Shown here: one piece after another, positions 18,269 to 26,898 of the stretch
How positions within the stretch are numbered: the first letter of the stretch is position 1
How the letters are laid out: every line of letters starts with the position of its first letter
NCBI RefSeq assembly: GCF_011758655.1
Contig: NZ_JAAMPA010000001.1
Coordinates: 1,674,001-1,738,000 of the forward strand
From: Modestobacter marinus
GTDB taxonomy: Bacteria > Actinomycetota > Actinomycetes > Mycobacteriales > Geodermatophilaceae
Length of the DNA stretch: 64,000 nucleotides
Direction: 5' to 3'
Translations under genes and position numbers: made by a program
Notes under the pieces: model-generated
Told to the model about the DNA's origin: nothing
Database searches by the model: none
The model's input: the letters and a program-made list of their open reading frames with translations, nothing else

Positions 18269-20924
18269 TCGTCACCGTGGTCCCCTCCGGTCCGGGGACG
18301 GCGGTGACCTCGCCGACGGCGCCCATCAGCGTGGAGCCACGACCGCGGTCCATGCTCGGCACCCGCTCCCGCCACTGCCCGTGGTCCCGGACGGTGACCA
18401 CCACCTCCGTCGTCGTCACCTCGGCGGTGACGTCGACGAACGGCTCGGTCGGCTGCTGGGCGTGCTCCACGGCGTTGGTCGCCGCCTCGCACGCGGCGAG
18501 CAGCAGGTCGTAGGCCTGGTCGTCGTCCAGCCCGGCGGTGCTGAACAACCGGCGCAACGCCCGGCGCAGCGCGGGGACGGACTGGGCGACGGCGGGGAAG
18601 CGCCACCGCTCCCGGTGCACCGCCGGGGCGGTGGCCGGCCGCGGGGGCACCGGCGGGCGGCTGGCCGGGACCAGGACCCGGACCTCCGGTGCGGTCGCCG
18701 CCCGGGGGGCGACCGGCTCGGGGCGCCCCGGCGGGAGTTGCGCGGACCCGCCGGAGCCCCGCTGCAGGGCGACCCGCACCCGGGCGATCAGCTCGTCGGC
18801 CCGGAAGGGCTTGGCCAGGTAGTCGTCGACGCCGGCGGTGAACCCCTCGACGGCCGCCTCCTGCCCGGCCCGGGCGGTCAGCATGATCACCGGGATCGCG
18901 CGGGTGGCGGGGTCGGCGCGCAACCGGCGGAGCAGCTCGAAGCCGTCGACCCGCGGCATCATCACGTCGGTGAGGACGACGTCGGGCTGCTCCTCGGCGA
19001 CGGCCGCCAGCGCCTCCTCGCCGTCGGTGCACGTGCGCACCCGCCAGATCGGCGCGAGCAGCCGGGTCAGGTAGGTGCGCATGTCGGCGTTGTCGTCGAC
19101 GACCAGCACCGTGGCGGTGGCGCCGGCTGGGGCGGGCGGCAGTTCGTCGGGGGTGACGTCGGCGACCCACGAGGCGGCGGTGCCGTGCGCCGCGGACGAG
19201 GGGGCGACCGGGTCGGCCGGGGCGTCGGGGCTGCCGTAGGGGACCGCGACGGTGAAGGTGCTCCCGGCGCCCGGTTCGCTCGCCACCGTCACCGTGCCGC
19301 CGTGCAGGCCGGCCAGCTCGCGGACCAGGGCCAGGCCGATGCCGGTGCCCTCCCGGTGGCGGGCCAGGGAGCCCTGCACCCGGTGGAAGCGGTCGAACAC
19401 CCGCGGCAGTTCGTCGGCCGGGATGCCGATCCCGGTGTCGGTGACGGTGAGCACCACCTGGTCGGGCTCGCCGCGCAGGACGAGCTGGATCCCGCCGACG
19501 AAGGTGTACTTCACCGCGTTGGAGAGCAGGTTGAGCACCACCTTCTCCCACATCCGCGGGTCGACGTGGACCGGCCGGTCCAGCGGGGGGCAGTCGACCG
19601 ACAGCCGCAGGCCGGCCCGCTCGGTGGCGGCCCGGAGCACCCCGGCGAGCTCGGCGGTGAACGCGGCGAGGTCGGTCGGCACGCGCACGGCCCCGGCCCG
19701 GCCGGCCTCGATGCTGGCGACGTCCATCAGGTCGTCGACCAGGCGCTGCAGCCGCTGCCCGTTGCGCAGGGCCAGCTCCAGCTGGTCGCGGGCGCTGGGC
19801 GGCAGCGGGTCGGCGGGGTCGGCCAGGACGTCGCTGATCGGGCCGAGCAGCAGGGTCAGCGGGGTGCGCAGCTCGTGGCTCACGTCGGAGAAGAACGCCG
19901 TCTTCGCCCGGTCCAGCTCGGCCAGCGACTCGGCGCGGCGCCGCTCGGCCTCGAACGCCCGGGCGGTGCCCAGCCCGCTGGCGAACTGCCCGGCCACCAG
20001 GTCCAGGAAGGTGCGGTACTCGGCGTCCAGCGCACGGTTCGGGCTCACCCCGGCGACCAGCACGCCGATCCGCTCCTCACCGGCGCCACCGCCCAGCGGC
20101 AGGACGACGGCGTCCCGGACCGGGTCCTGCCAGAACCCGCCGACCAGCCCGAGCCCGGCGACCGGTCCGGGCAGCGCACCGGCGTCGGGGACGTGCGCCG
20201 GCAGCGATCCCGGTGGGCAGCCGACCGTCCCGGCCCGCCGGAGACCGCCGTCCCCGTCCAGGTAGACCGCGGCGAACGGCACGTCGAGCGGGTCGCTGCC
20301 CAGGGTCCGGCACAGGCCGGCCAGCACGGCCGCCTCGTCGCCCCGGTGCGCCTGCGTGCAGGAGAGGTCGTGCAGCAGCTGCTGGCGCCGCTCGCCGAGC
20401 ACCTCGGCGGTGACCTCGGTGCAGACCGCGTGCATCCCGGCGACCCGCCCGTCGTCGCCGAACGCGGGGGCGTGGGAGACGGTGAAGTACGTCTCCTCGC
20501 GGTAGCCGGCGCGCTCCAGCAGGAGGGGCAGCCGGGGCAGCCAGGAGGCCTCGCAGGTGGCCATCGCGTGCTCCACCGGGCCGGACAGGGCGGCCCAGCC
20601 CTCGGCCAGGGTGCGCCGGATGTCCTCACCGATCGCCGGGTGCTTGGCGCCGATGAACGGGGTGTAGGCGTCGTTGTAGAACTGCACGAACTCCGGGCCC
20701 CAGGTGAGCACCATCGGGAACCGGGACGCAAGCACCGTCCGGACGGCGTACCGCAGGCTCGCCGGCCACTCCTGGACCGGGCCCACCGACGTCGCCGCCC
20801 AGTCGTGGGCGGCCATCAGCCGGCCGGCCTCGCCGCCACCGGAGAAGAGGCCGTCGGCGTGGGTGCGGTCGGGTCCCGTCGACGGATCGGCCGCCACGCA
20901 CACCTCCAGCCAGGACACCAGCAC
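18225..20924 (-). CDS. Hybrid sensor histidine kinase with receiver and C-terminal RsbW-like ATPase domain
   Basis: An 899-residue soluble protein. It has a PAS-like sensor (about 35-175), a GAF-like domain (about 190-325), HisKA with SHELRTP (His350), HATPase_c with N469 and DTGIG (496-500), and a receiver domain (605-720; acidic pair D610/D611, phosphoacceptor D653, K705). A linker rich in Pro and Ala leads to a second ATPase domain (about 770-890) of the RsbW/anti-sigma type, with LLAACEAATNAVEHA. No membrane segment is seen. The terminal domain suggests output through an anti-sigma or partner-switching route. Its 3' end overlaps the AI-2E gene by 44 bp. Confidence 0.88.
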   Translation of the reverse strand: MLVSWLEVCVAADPSTGPDRTHADGLFSGGGEAGRLMAAHDWAATSVGPVQEWPASLRYAVRTVLASRFPMVLTWGPEFVQFYNDAYTPFIGAKHPAIGEDIRRTLAEGWAALSGPVEHAMATCEASWLPRLPLLLERAGYREETYFTVSHAPAFGDDGRVAGMHAVCTEVTAEVLGERRQQLLHDLSCTQAHRGDEAAVLAGLCRTLGSDPLDVPFAAVYLDGDGGLRRAGTVGCPPGSLPAHVPDAGALPGPVAGLGLVGGFWQDPVRDAVVLPLGGGAGEERIGVLVAGVSPNRALDAEYRTFLDLVAGQFASGLGTARAFEAERRRAESLAELDRAKTAFFSDVSHELRTPLTLLLGPISDVLADPADPLPPSARDQLELALRNGQRLQRLVDDLMDVASIEAGRAGAVRVPTDLAAFTAELAGVLRAATERAGLRLSVDCPPLDRPVHVDPRMWEKVVLNLLSNAVKYTFVGGIQLVLRGEPDQVVLTVTDTGIGIPADELPRVFDRFHRVQGSLARHREGTGIGLALVRELAGLHGGTVTVASEPGAGSTFTVAVPYGSPDAPADPVAPSSAAHGTAASWVADVTPDELPPAPAGATATVLVVDDNADMRTYLTRLLAPIWRVRTCTDGEEALAAVAEEQPDVVLTDVMMPRVDGFELLRRLRADPATRAIPVIMLTARAGQEAAVEGFTAGVDDYLAKPFRADELIARVRVALQRGSGGSAQLPPGRPEPVAPRAATAPEVRVLVPASRPPVPPRPATAPAVHRERWRFPAVAQSVPALRRALRRLFSTAGLDDDQAYDLLLAACEAATNAVEHAQQPTEPFVDVTAEVTTTEVVVTVRDHGQWRERVPSMDRGRGSTLMGAVGEVTAVPGPEGTTVTIRSPRTSPPPRPGG

Positions 20925-21117
20925 GCCTGCGGGACCGGGGAGCCCGGGCAGGGCGGGACCCGGAGGCGGTCGCCGATGACCCCACCCGCGACGTGCAACC
21001 TACCTGCGCAGGGCCGACCCCGCCCCGGAGGCCAGCTGTGCCCCCAGGCGCCCGGGCGGGTTGGATGGGGCGCAGACCCGCCGGGAGAGCCCTGGCGCCG
21101 ACCCCGAGGAGACACCC

Positions 21118-21495
21118 GTGGCAGAGCTGACCCGTCCCGACGTCGAGCCCCCCACCGGGCCCGCCCCGTCCGACCTGGTGATCGAGGACCTGGTGGTCGG
21201 CGACGGCGCCGAGGCCACCGCCGGCAGCCTGGTGAGCGCCCACTACGTCGGCGTCACCCACGACGGCGGCGAGCAGTTCGACGCCTCCTGGGACCGTGGC
21301 GACCCGCTGGAGTTCCGGATCGGCGTCGGCATGGTCATCCAGGGCTGGGACGAGGGCATCGTCGGCATGAAGGTCGGCGGTCGCCGCCGGCTGACCATCC
21401 CGCCGCACAAGGCCTACGGCGAGCGCGGCGCGGGCGGGGTCATCAAGCCCGGCGCCACCCTGGTCTTCGTCGTCGACCTCGTCGGCGTCCGCTGA
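21118..21495 (+). CDS. FKBP-type peptidyl-prolyl cis-trans isomerase
   Basis: A 125-residue FKBP domain protein. It carries the active-site elements of the fold: VSAHYVGVTHDGGEQFDASWDRGDPLEFRIG, GMVIQGWDEGIVGMKVGGRRRLTIPP and AYGERGAGGVIKPGATLVFVVDLVGV. No signal peptide is present, so it is probably cytoplasmic. The GTG at 21118 follows GAGGAG at a good distance; the longer open frame above lacks similarity. It is divergent from the hybrid kinase across a 193-bp gap. Confidence 0.93.
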   Translation: MAELTRPDVEPPTGPAPSDLVIEDLVVGDGAEATAGSLVSAHYVGVTHDGGEQFDASWDRGDPLEFRIGVGMVIQGWDEGIVGMKVGGRRRLTIPPHKAYGERGAGGVIKPGATLVFVVDLVGVR

Positions 21496-21499
21496 GGGA

Positions 21500-21558
21500 G
21501 GGCCCCGTTGCCCCCCACCGGGGCCGACCGGAACCGGGCGGTGGGGGCAGCGGGGTCC
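21500..21558. terminator. Bidirectional hairpin terminator
   Basis: Arms 21500-21520 and 21539-21558 pair over about 20 bp with two wobble pairs and one bulged C, around an 18-nt loop. It lies between the convergent FKBP and SDR genes. Confidence 0.7.
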
Positions 21559-21562
21559 CGGC

Positions 21563-22264
21563 TCAGCCCTGCGGGCTGTAGAACTCGCGGGGGTCGCGGG
21601 CGAGCGAGGCCTTGACGCCCCGGCTCCAGTCGTCGACCAGCACCTCCCAGTCCCCGACCTGCACGCCGTCCAGCGCCGTCCGGACGACGTCGGCGGGGGC
21701 GGTCATCGGGCCGGTGTAGCCGGCCATCATGTCGGTGTCGGCCGCCCCCAGCACCACCCCGGTCACCTGGGTGCCCTGCCCGGCGAGCTCGATCCGGACG
21801 CCGTTGGTGAGGCTCCACGCCGCCGCCTTCCCCGCGGCGTAGGCGTTCGCGCCGTCGGTGGAGAACCAGGACAGCGCGGACAGCACGTTGACGATCCCGC
21901 CGCCGCCGTTGCGGGCCAGCACGGGCGCGAACGCCCGGACGACGCCCAGCGTGCCGAAGAAGTGGGTGTCCATCTCCCGCCGGACGTCGGCCAGGTCGCC
22001 GGTGACCAGGTTCGCGCGGGTGGTGATGCCGGCGTTGTTCACCAGCAGGCTCACGTCGCCGGCGGCCGCGGCGGCCGCCGCGACCGACTCCGGGTCGGTG
22101 ACGTCGAGGCGCAGCACCTCGACGCCGGGGACGTCGACCAGCTCGGGCCGGCGGGAGGTGGCGTAGACCTTCGCGGCGCCGCGCTCGACGAGCTGCTCGG
22201 CGAACTGGCGGCCGAGACCGCGGTTCGCGCCGGTGACGAGGGCGACCGATCCGGTGATGTCCAT
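21563..22264 (-). CDS. SDR family oxidoreductase
   Basis: A 233-residue classical short-chain dehydrogenase: cofactor loop TGANRGLG (residues 11-18), NNAG (LLVNNAGITT) and the catalytic Tyr-Lys pair in NAYAAGKAA, where the spacing is YxxxK. The Asn/Ser partners lie upstream as NVLSALSW. The ATG at 22264 has AAGGAG upstream. It is divergent from a MerR regulator with a shared promoter region, a common arrangement in which MerR controls the SDR. The substrate is unknown. Confidence 0.9.
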   Translation of the reverse strand: MDITGSVALVTGANRGLGRQFAEQLVERGAAKVYATSRRPELVDVPGVEVLRLDVTDPESVAAAAAAAGDVSLLVNNAGITTRANLVTGDLADVRREMDTHFFGTLGVVRAFAPVLARNGGGGIVNVLSALSWFSTDGANAYAAGKAAAWSLTNGVRIELAGQGTQVTGVVLGAADTDMMAGYTGPMTAPADVVRTALDGVQVGDWEVLVDDWSRGVKASLARDPREFYSPQG

Positions 22265-22300
22265 GGGTGTGCTCCTTGCGTTCGGGATGTGCCGTCGGGG

Positions 22301-22332
22301 ACGCTAGGACCTCACGCTGACGTCAGGGTCAA
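22301..22332 (-). promoter_or_regulatory. MerR-type promoter/operator between SDR and merR-like gene
   Basis: Reading the minus strand, TTGACC (22327-22332) and TAGCGT (22301-22306) are separated by 20 bp, longer than the usual 17 and typical of MerR-controlled promoters. The spacer contains the perfect palindrome CTGACGTCAG (22317-22326). The flanking words CTCAC (22311) and GTGAG (22335) add an outer dyad. I infer the operator of the adjacent MerR protein. Confidence 0.6.
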
Positions 22333-22361
22333 CTGTGAGCCCGGACACCCGAGGAGGTCCC

Positions 22362-22727
22362 GTGCTGCGCATCGGTGAGGTCGCCGCCCGCGCCGGCGTG
22401 AGCGTGCGGGCGCTGCGCTACTACGAGGAGCAGGGGCTCCTGGAGGCCGAGCGCACCCCCAGTGGGCAGCGCCGGTACGCCGAGAGCGCGGTGGGGCGGG
22501 TGCGCTTCATCCAGCAGCTCTACGCCGCCGGGCTGGGCAGCCGGGACGTCCTCGAGGTGCTCCCGTGCGTGCACACCGGCGTGGCCACCCCCGCGATGCT
22601 GGCCCGGCTGGTCGAGCAGCGGGACGCCATCGACCGGCAGATCGCCGAGCTCGGCACGGCCCGTGCCCGGCTGGACGAGGTCATCCGCATCGGCCGGGAG
22701 CACGTGCCGGCGGTCGCCGCGTCCTGA
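22362..22727 (+). CDS. MerR family transcriptional regulator
   Basis: A 121-residue MerR protein. Residues 1-70 form the winged helix (LRIGEVAARAGVSVRALRYYEEQGLL), then the QRRY wing and a dimerisation helix with LVEQRDAIDRQIAEL. No metal-binding cysteine cluster is visible; the single Cys in VLPCVHTG is not the CueR/MerR pattern. The GTG at 22362 follows GAGGAGG; an upstream GTG at 22335 lacks a ribosome site. It is divergent from the SDR gene and probably controls it. Confidence 0.9.
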   Translation: MLRIGEVAARAGVSVRALRYYEEQGLLEAERTPSGQRRYAESAVGRVRFIQQLYAAGLGSRDVLEVLPCVHTGVATPAMLARLVEQRDAIDRQIAELGTARARLDEVIRIGREHVPAVAAS

Positions 22728-22767
22728 CCTGGCGATGAGTTCTCCTGGTCCCGAGGGTCTTCCCGGC

Positions 22768-23061
22768 ATGACCACCGCAGCGCACGTCCCCCAGCCGCTC
22801 GACGCCGCCTTCAGCTGTGTGATCGAGACCGACGGCGCCTTCCCCACCTACCTGGAGCTCCCCGGCTCGGCCGAGGTGCTGGGCACCCGGCGCGCGGTGA
22901 AGGTCGCCGGCACGCTGGACGGTCACCCGTTCGCCGCCACCCTGATGCCCTCGGGGCGGGGGCCGCACTGGCTGCCGCTGAGGAAGGCGCTGTGCGCCCG
23001 GATCGGCAAGAGCGAGGCCGGGGCGCCGGTGCTGGTGCACCTGGAGCAGCGCGCCGGCTGA
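22768..23061 (+). CDS. DUF1905 family protein
   Basis: A 97-residue protein with the DUF1905 small beta-barrel pattern: FSCVIETDGAFPTYLELPGS, VKVAGTLDGHPFAATLMPSGRGPHWLPLRKAL and APVLVHLEQR. Family function is unknown. I use the ATG at 22768; an in-frame ATG at 22735 is possible but would place the start 7 nt after the MerR stop. It probably follows merR in one transcript and ends 4 nt before a strong hairpin. Confidence 0.75.
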   Translation: MTTAAHVPQPLDAAFSCVIETDGAFPTYLELPGSAEVLGTRRAVKVAGTLDGHPFAATLMPSGRGPHWLPLRKALCARIGKSEAGAPVLVHLEQRAG

Positions 23062-23065
23062 CGCG

Positions 23066-23101
23066 CCGGCGCCGGGTGTCTCCCACGACACCCGGCGCCG
23101 G
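23066..23101 (+). terminator. Hairpin terminator
   Basis: A perfect 15-bp stem (CCGGCGCCGGGTGTC at 23066-23080, complement at 23087-23101) with a 6-nt loop lies immediately after the DUF1905 stop and is followed by TGGTTGT. Confidence 0.85.
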
Positions 23102-23138
23102 TGGTTGTCGATCAGCGGCCCGGGGAAACGGTCGGTGC

Positions 23139-24143
23139 ATGACGCAACCGACCCCGGCCACCGAGCACGCCCTGGTCCAGGAGGCCCAGGGCGGCGACTC
23201 CGGTGGGGAGTCGACCGGCACCGTCGTCCTGGCCGGGGCGGTCAACCTGGCCATCGCCGCCGCGAAGCTGGCCGGCGGCCTGGTCAGCCACTCCTCGGCG
23301 ATGCTGTCCGAGGCGGCGCACTCGCTGGCCGACACGGTGACCGAGGTGCTGCTGTTCGTCGCGCTCAAGCGCGGCCATCGGGCCGCCGACGCCCGGCACC
23401 CGTTCGGCTACGGCCGGGAGACCTACTTCTGGGCCTTCCTCGCCTCGCTGTGCACCTTCGCCGTCGGCGCCGGCTTCTCGGTCTACCAGGGCATCGAGAC
23501 GATCCGGGAGGGCGAGGAGCAGGGCTCCCCGACCATCTCCTACATCGTGCTGGCGGTGTCGTTCGTGCTGGAGGGCAGCTCGCTGCTCAAGGCCGTGCGC
23601 CAGGTGCGCGGCGAGGCGCGGTCGCGCGGGGTCAGCCCCCGTCGGTACCTGCGGCGCACCACGGACACCACGCTCAAGGCGGTCACCTTCGAGGACAGCG
23701 CCGCGCTGATCGGCCTGGTGCTCGCCGCGCTGGGCCTCTTCCTGGAGCACGTGACCGGCAACCCGCTGTGGGACGGCATCTCGGCGATCCTGATCGGCGT
23801 CCTGCTCATCGCGGTCGCCTGGTCGCTCGCCCGTGCCAACGTCTCGCTGCTGATCGGCCAGTCCGTGCCGGACTCGGTCCGGGAGCAGCTGCGCGCGGAG
23901 ATCGCCGGCCTCGAGCAGGTCGATGCGGTCCCGTTCCTGCTCACCTCGGTGATCGGCCCCGGCCAGCTGATCGTCTCGGCGAAGGTCGACTTCGCCGACA
24001 CCGCCACCGTCGCCGACATCGAGGCGGCTTCCGACGAGGCCGAGCGGCGGCTGGTGGCCCGGCACGGCGGCGTCCGGTACGTCTTCCTCGACCCGACGCC
24101 CGGCGACGGCCAGGCCCGCGCGGCGGCTCCTCCGGCCGGGTGA
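23139..24143 (+). CDS. Cation diffusion facilitator family transporter
   Basis: A 334-residue CDF protein with about six membrane helices. The metal site of helix 2 reads SEAAHSLADT (HxxxD). Helix 5 has FEDSAALIGLV, replacing the second HxxxD with an E-D pair, as in one CDF subgroup. The cytoplasmic C-terminal domain (residues 240-320) has the usual alpha-beta fold. The family exports Zn, Fe, Mn or Co in exchange for protons; the metal cannot be fixed here. The ATG at 23139 follows a GGGGAAA-like ribosome site. Confidence 0.88.
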   Translation: MTQPTPATEHALVQEAQGGDSGGESTGTVVLAGAVNLAIAAAKLAGGLVSHSSAMLSEAAHSLADTVTEVLLFVALKRGHRAADARHPFGYGRETYFWAFLASLCTFAVGAGFSVYQGIETIREGEEQGSPTISYIVLAVSFVLEGSSLLKAVRQVRGEARSRGVSPRRYLRRTTDTTLKAVTFEDSAALIGLVLAALGLFLEHVTGNPLWDGISAILIGVLLIAVAWSLARANVSLLIGQSVPDSVREQLRAEIAGLEQVDAVPFLLTSVIGPGQLIVSAKVDFADTATVADIEAASDEAERRLVARHGGVRYVFLDPTPGDGQARAAAPPAG

Positions 24144-24184
24144 CCCGACGGAATGCCCGGTGCGACCCGCCGGTTGGGCCGGGC

Positions 24185-24877
24185 ATGCAGGTCGAGGTGT
24201 GGTCCGACGTCGTGTGCCCGTGGTGCTACATCGGCAAGCGGAAGCTGGAGACGGCGCTCTCCCGCTTCGCGCACGCCGACCAGGTCGAGGTGGTCTGGCG
24301 TTCCTTCCAGCTCGACCCGAGCGTCCCGGAGGGCCACACCGAGCCCACCCTCCCCGCGCTGGCCGCCAAGTACGGCCGCAGCGTGGAGGAGATGGCCCAG
24401 ATGCAGCAGCGGGTCGAGGAGGTCGCCGCCGGTGAGGGCCTGGAGTACCACCTGGCCGACGGGGTCAGCGGCAACACCCTGCTCGCCCACCAGCTGATCC
24501 ACCTGGCCGGCGAGCACGGGCTGCGCAGCGAGATGAAGGAGCGGCTGCTGCACGCGTACTTCACCGAACAGCGCTCGGTGTTCGACGTCGACGCGCTGGT
24601 TCCCCTCGCCGTCGAGGTGGGGCTGGACGAGGCGGAGGTGCGGGCCGCGCTCGCCGACCGCCGCTTCCTGCCCGCCGTCCGGGAGGAGGCCCAGACCGCC
24701 CAGGCCCTGGGTGCGACCGGCGTGCCGTTCTTCGTCGTCGACCGCGCCTACGGGGCCGCCGGGGCACAGCCGGCCGAGGTGTTGCTGCAGCTGCTCGAGC
24801 GGGCCTGGGCCGACAGTCACCCGCTGGTGACCGTCCCGGCGGCCGAGGGCTGCGCGGACGGCAGCTGCTCGGTCTGA
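24185..24877 (+). CDS. DsbA family oxidoreductase (FrnE-like)
   Basis: A 230-residue cytoplasmic DsbA-fold protein with VWSDVVCPWCYIGKRKLE; the active site is CPWC (Cys11, Cys14). The cis-Pro loop is TGVPFFVVD near residue 180. Absence of a signal peptide and the helical insert place it in the FrnE/2-hydroxychromene-isomerase-like branch, implicated in disulfide chemistry and oxidative stress. The C-terminal EGCADGSCSV adds two more cysteines that could form a redox or metal site. It lies 41 bp after the CDF gene on the same strand. Confidence 0.88.
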   Translation: MQVEVWSDVVCPWCYIGKRKLETALSRFAHADQVEVVWRSFQLDPSVPEGHTEPTLPALAAKYGRSVEEMAQMQQRVEEVAAGEGLEYHLADGVSGNTLLAHQLIHLAGEHGLRSEMKERLLHAYFTEQRSVFDVDALVPLAVEVGLDEAEVRAALADRRFLPAVREEAQTAQALGATGVPFFVVDRAYGAAGAQPAEVLLQLLERAWADSHPLVTVPAAEGCADGSCSV

Positions 24878-24882
24878 GGAAG

Positions 24883-24914
24883 GCCCCGTCCCCCTCGCGA
24901 CCTCGGGACGGGGC
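24883..24914. terminator. Bidirectional hairpin terminator
   Basis: A 10-bp GC stem (GCCCCGTCCC at 24883-24892, complement at 24905-24914) with a 12-nt loop lies between the convergent DsbA-like and nitronate monooxygenase genes. Confidence 0.7.
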
Positions 24915-24932
24915 GGGGAACGGCTCCGCCGT

Positions 24933-25895
24933 TCACCCGAGCAGACGGGGGGCCCTCTCCAGGGCCCTGCGGGCGTCGGCGGCCAGCCGGCGGACGACGT
25001 CGGTCGCCGACTCCTCGGTGGTGACCAGCCCGACCGACTCCCCGGCGTAGACCGGTGCGGCGGCGAGGTCGCCCTCGTCGCGGGCCCGGCGGACCCATTC
25101 GGCCGCCCGGGTGTCGCCGCGCAGCTCGGCCTCGCGACCGTGCCAGGTCTCGGTGAACTCGTTGACCAGCGCCCGCCCGGGCCAGCGCGCCGGCCAGGGG
25201 AGGCCCTGGGCGATGTCGAAGGCGCTGGTCAGCACGGTGGCGTCCCCGCCGGCCGCCCGGACCCGCTCCCGGGCCGCGGGGGTGTTGGCGGCCTCGGTGC
25301 AGGACAGGAACGGCGTGCCGATCCAGGCCCCGGCCGCCCCCGCGACCAGGACGGCGGCCAGCCCGGCCCCGGTGGCCACCCCACCCGCGGCCAGCACCGG
25401 CCGGTCGGTCGCGGCCAGCACCTCCTGCAGCAGCGGCAGGGTCGCCCGCTGCCCGGTGTGCCCGCCCGCCTCGGTGCCCTGGGCGACGATCACGTCGGCC
25501 CCGGCGTCGAGGGCACGGTCCAGGTCGGCGCGTGAGTTCACCGCGGTGGCCACCGCGATCCCCGCGTCGTGCAGCGGGCCCACGAACGGCGCCGGGTCGC
25601 CGAAGGACACCGACACGAGCGCCGGCTCGGTGGCGATCGCCGCGGCCAGCAGCTCCGGACGCCGCTCCAGGGCCCAGGCCATCAGTCCGACGCCGAAGGA
25701 GACGTCGGCCGCCACGGGCAGCCGGGCCTGCTCGGTGAGCCACTCCACCGGGGTGTCGGACCCGACGCCGATCATGCCCAGCCCGCCGCCGAGGGAGACG
25801 GCCCGGGCGAGCGCACCGCCGGCCACCCCGGCCATCGGCGCGCCGAAGACCGGGACGTCGAGGTCGAACCAGCGGGTCAGCGGGGTCTTGATCAC
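24933..25895 (-). CDS. Nitronate monooxygenase family flavoprotein
   Basis: A 320-residue FMN TIM-barrel protein of the NPD/nitronate monooxygenase family. The start is VFGAPMAGVAGGALARAVSLGGGLGMIGVG. Near residue 140 it has AQGTEAGGHTG with the conserved His, then PVLAAGGVATGAGLAAVLVAGAAGAWIGTPF for FMN phosphate binding. The family oxidises alkyl nitronates; some members are NAD(P)H:quinone reductases, so activity is uncertain. The start is GTG at 25895. It follows the FBP gene on the same strand after 43 bp. Confidence 0.88.
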   Translation of the reverse strand: MIKTPLTRWFDLDVPVFGAPMAGVAGGALARAVSLGGGLGMIGVGSDTPVEWLTEQARLPVAADVSFGVGLMAWALERRPELLAAAIATEPALVSVSFGDPAPFVGPLHDAGIAVATAVNSRADLDRALDAGADVIVAQGTEAGGHTGQRATLPLLQEVLAATDRPVLAAGGVATGAGLAAVLVAGAAGAWIGTPFLSCTEAANTPAARERVRAAGGDATVLTSAFDIAQGLPWPARWPGRALVNEFTETWHGREAELRGDTRAAEWVRRARDEGDLAAAPVYAGESVGLVTTEESATDVVRRLAADARRALERAPRLLG

Positions 25896-25938
25896 CAGCC
25901 CATCGTCGTCCTCCGGCCCGGGGCGCGCAGCAGGGCGG

Positions 25939-26439
25939 TCAGCGGCGGGTGACGTCGGCGCTGAAGGCCCGGAGGCGCTTCCGGAGGCCCACCAGCTGTT
26001 CCTCGACGACCAGCTCCTGGAGCTCCTCGTCCAGGTGCTGGGCCGACGGCAGGACGGCGGTCACCCGGCTCGCACAGCTCAGGTCGGCGCAGATGTAGGT
26101 GCCCACCGTGTTGCCGTTGCGCCCGGCCTCCCCGACCCGCCGCGCGGTGAACAGGGAGACGTCGGCGGCCGACTGCACGGTGTGGCACAGCAGGCACATC
26201 GCCGAGCGGCGGCTGGACATCTTCGTGTCCGCGGCGCGCAGGGCGATGCCGAGCGGCTCGCCGTCCTGCTCGTGCACCAGGTAGCCGCGCAGCTCCGCCT
26301 TCGCGTCCCGCCAGCCGAGCACGTCCAGCGCCGCCCAGTCCAGGTCGGCGAGGTCGCGGGGCGGGGTGAGGGCGGCGGCCTCGCTGCGGGAGCAGTTGAC
26401 CATCGAGCGGCGGATCGCCGCCTCGGTCAGGGCGTGCAC
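25939..26439 (-). CDS. FBP domain-containing protein (EF-G-binding-type treble-clef zinc finger)
   Basis: A 166-residue protein with an N-terminal helical region and a C-terminal treble-clef zinc finger formed by CLLCHTVQ (about residues 82-89) and YICADLSCASRV (about 116-127). This matches the actinobacterial FBP domain, related to FusB-type proteins that bind elongation factor G and relieve fusidic acid inhibition. Whether this copy does so is unknown. The GTG at 26439 has GGAGG 6 nt upstream. Confidence 0.85.
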   Translation of the reverse strand: MHALTEAAIRRSMVNCSRSEAAALTPPRDLADLDWAALDVLGWRDAKAELRGYLVHEQDGEPLGIALRAADTKMSSRRSAMCLLCHTVQSAADVSLFTARRVGEAGRNGNTVGTYICADLSCASRVTAVLPSAQHLDEELQELVVEEQLVGLRKRLRAFSADVTRR

Positions 26440-26550
26440 GGGGGACCTCCAGGAGCGTCGGGACGGGACGGCGGCAGAGGTTACGTACCGCGCCCGTCCC
26501 GTCGCACCCGGATTTCCCGGCCGCCGACCCCCGGTGGCGGCCGGCGCGGG

Positions 26551-26793
26551 TCAGCTGGTGGCCGGCCCGCCGTGCTCGGTGCCGGACAGCGTGCGCAGCA
26601 GCTCGTGGGCGCGCCGGGCGCGCTGGGAGTCCTGCTCCATCACCTCGCGGAAGAACGAGGCGACGTCGTCCAGGTTGGCGTTCTCGGCATCCCGGACGTA
26701 CTGGCCGTAGTCGTGCCCGGCCTTGAGGGAGTGGTACTGGACGGAGATCAGGTCGAACGTGACGTCGGCGAAGCCGGTCTCACCGGTGGCCAT
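26551..26793 (-). CDS. Small conserved helical protein, ferritin-like pattern
   Basis: An 80-residue, highly charged, mostly helical protein. The core ISVQYHSLKAGHDYGQYVRD followed by VASFFREVMEQDSQRARRAHELL has the spacing of His, Tyr and Glu seen in small ferritin-like helical-hairpin proteins of actinobacteria. No metal site can be proven. The ATG at 26793 follows GAGGAGG. It is transcribed in the same direction as the FBP gene, 111 bp upstream of it. Confidence 0.75.
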   Translation of the reverse strand: MATGETGFADVTFDLISVQYHSLKAGHDYGQYVRDAENANLDDVASFFREVMEQDSQRARRAHELLRTLSGTEHGGPATS

Positions 26794-26898
26794 GGGTCCT
26801 CCTCGGAGTGCACATGGGGCCGTTGCTGAGCCTCGGGTCTGACGTCCTCGCGCTACCCCGCCCGGCGGCCGATGACACCCGTACCGGACCGTTCCGTC

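Noticed and set aside
18171-21581. 1136-residue open frame on the plus strand
   Set aside because: It is a shadow of the hybrid kinase gene; the real kinase motifs are on the minus strand.
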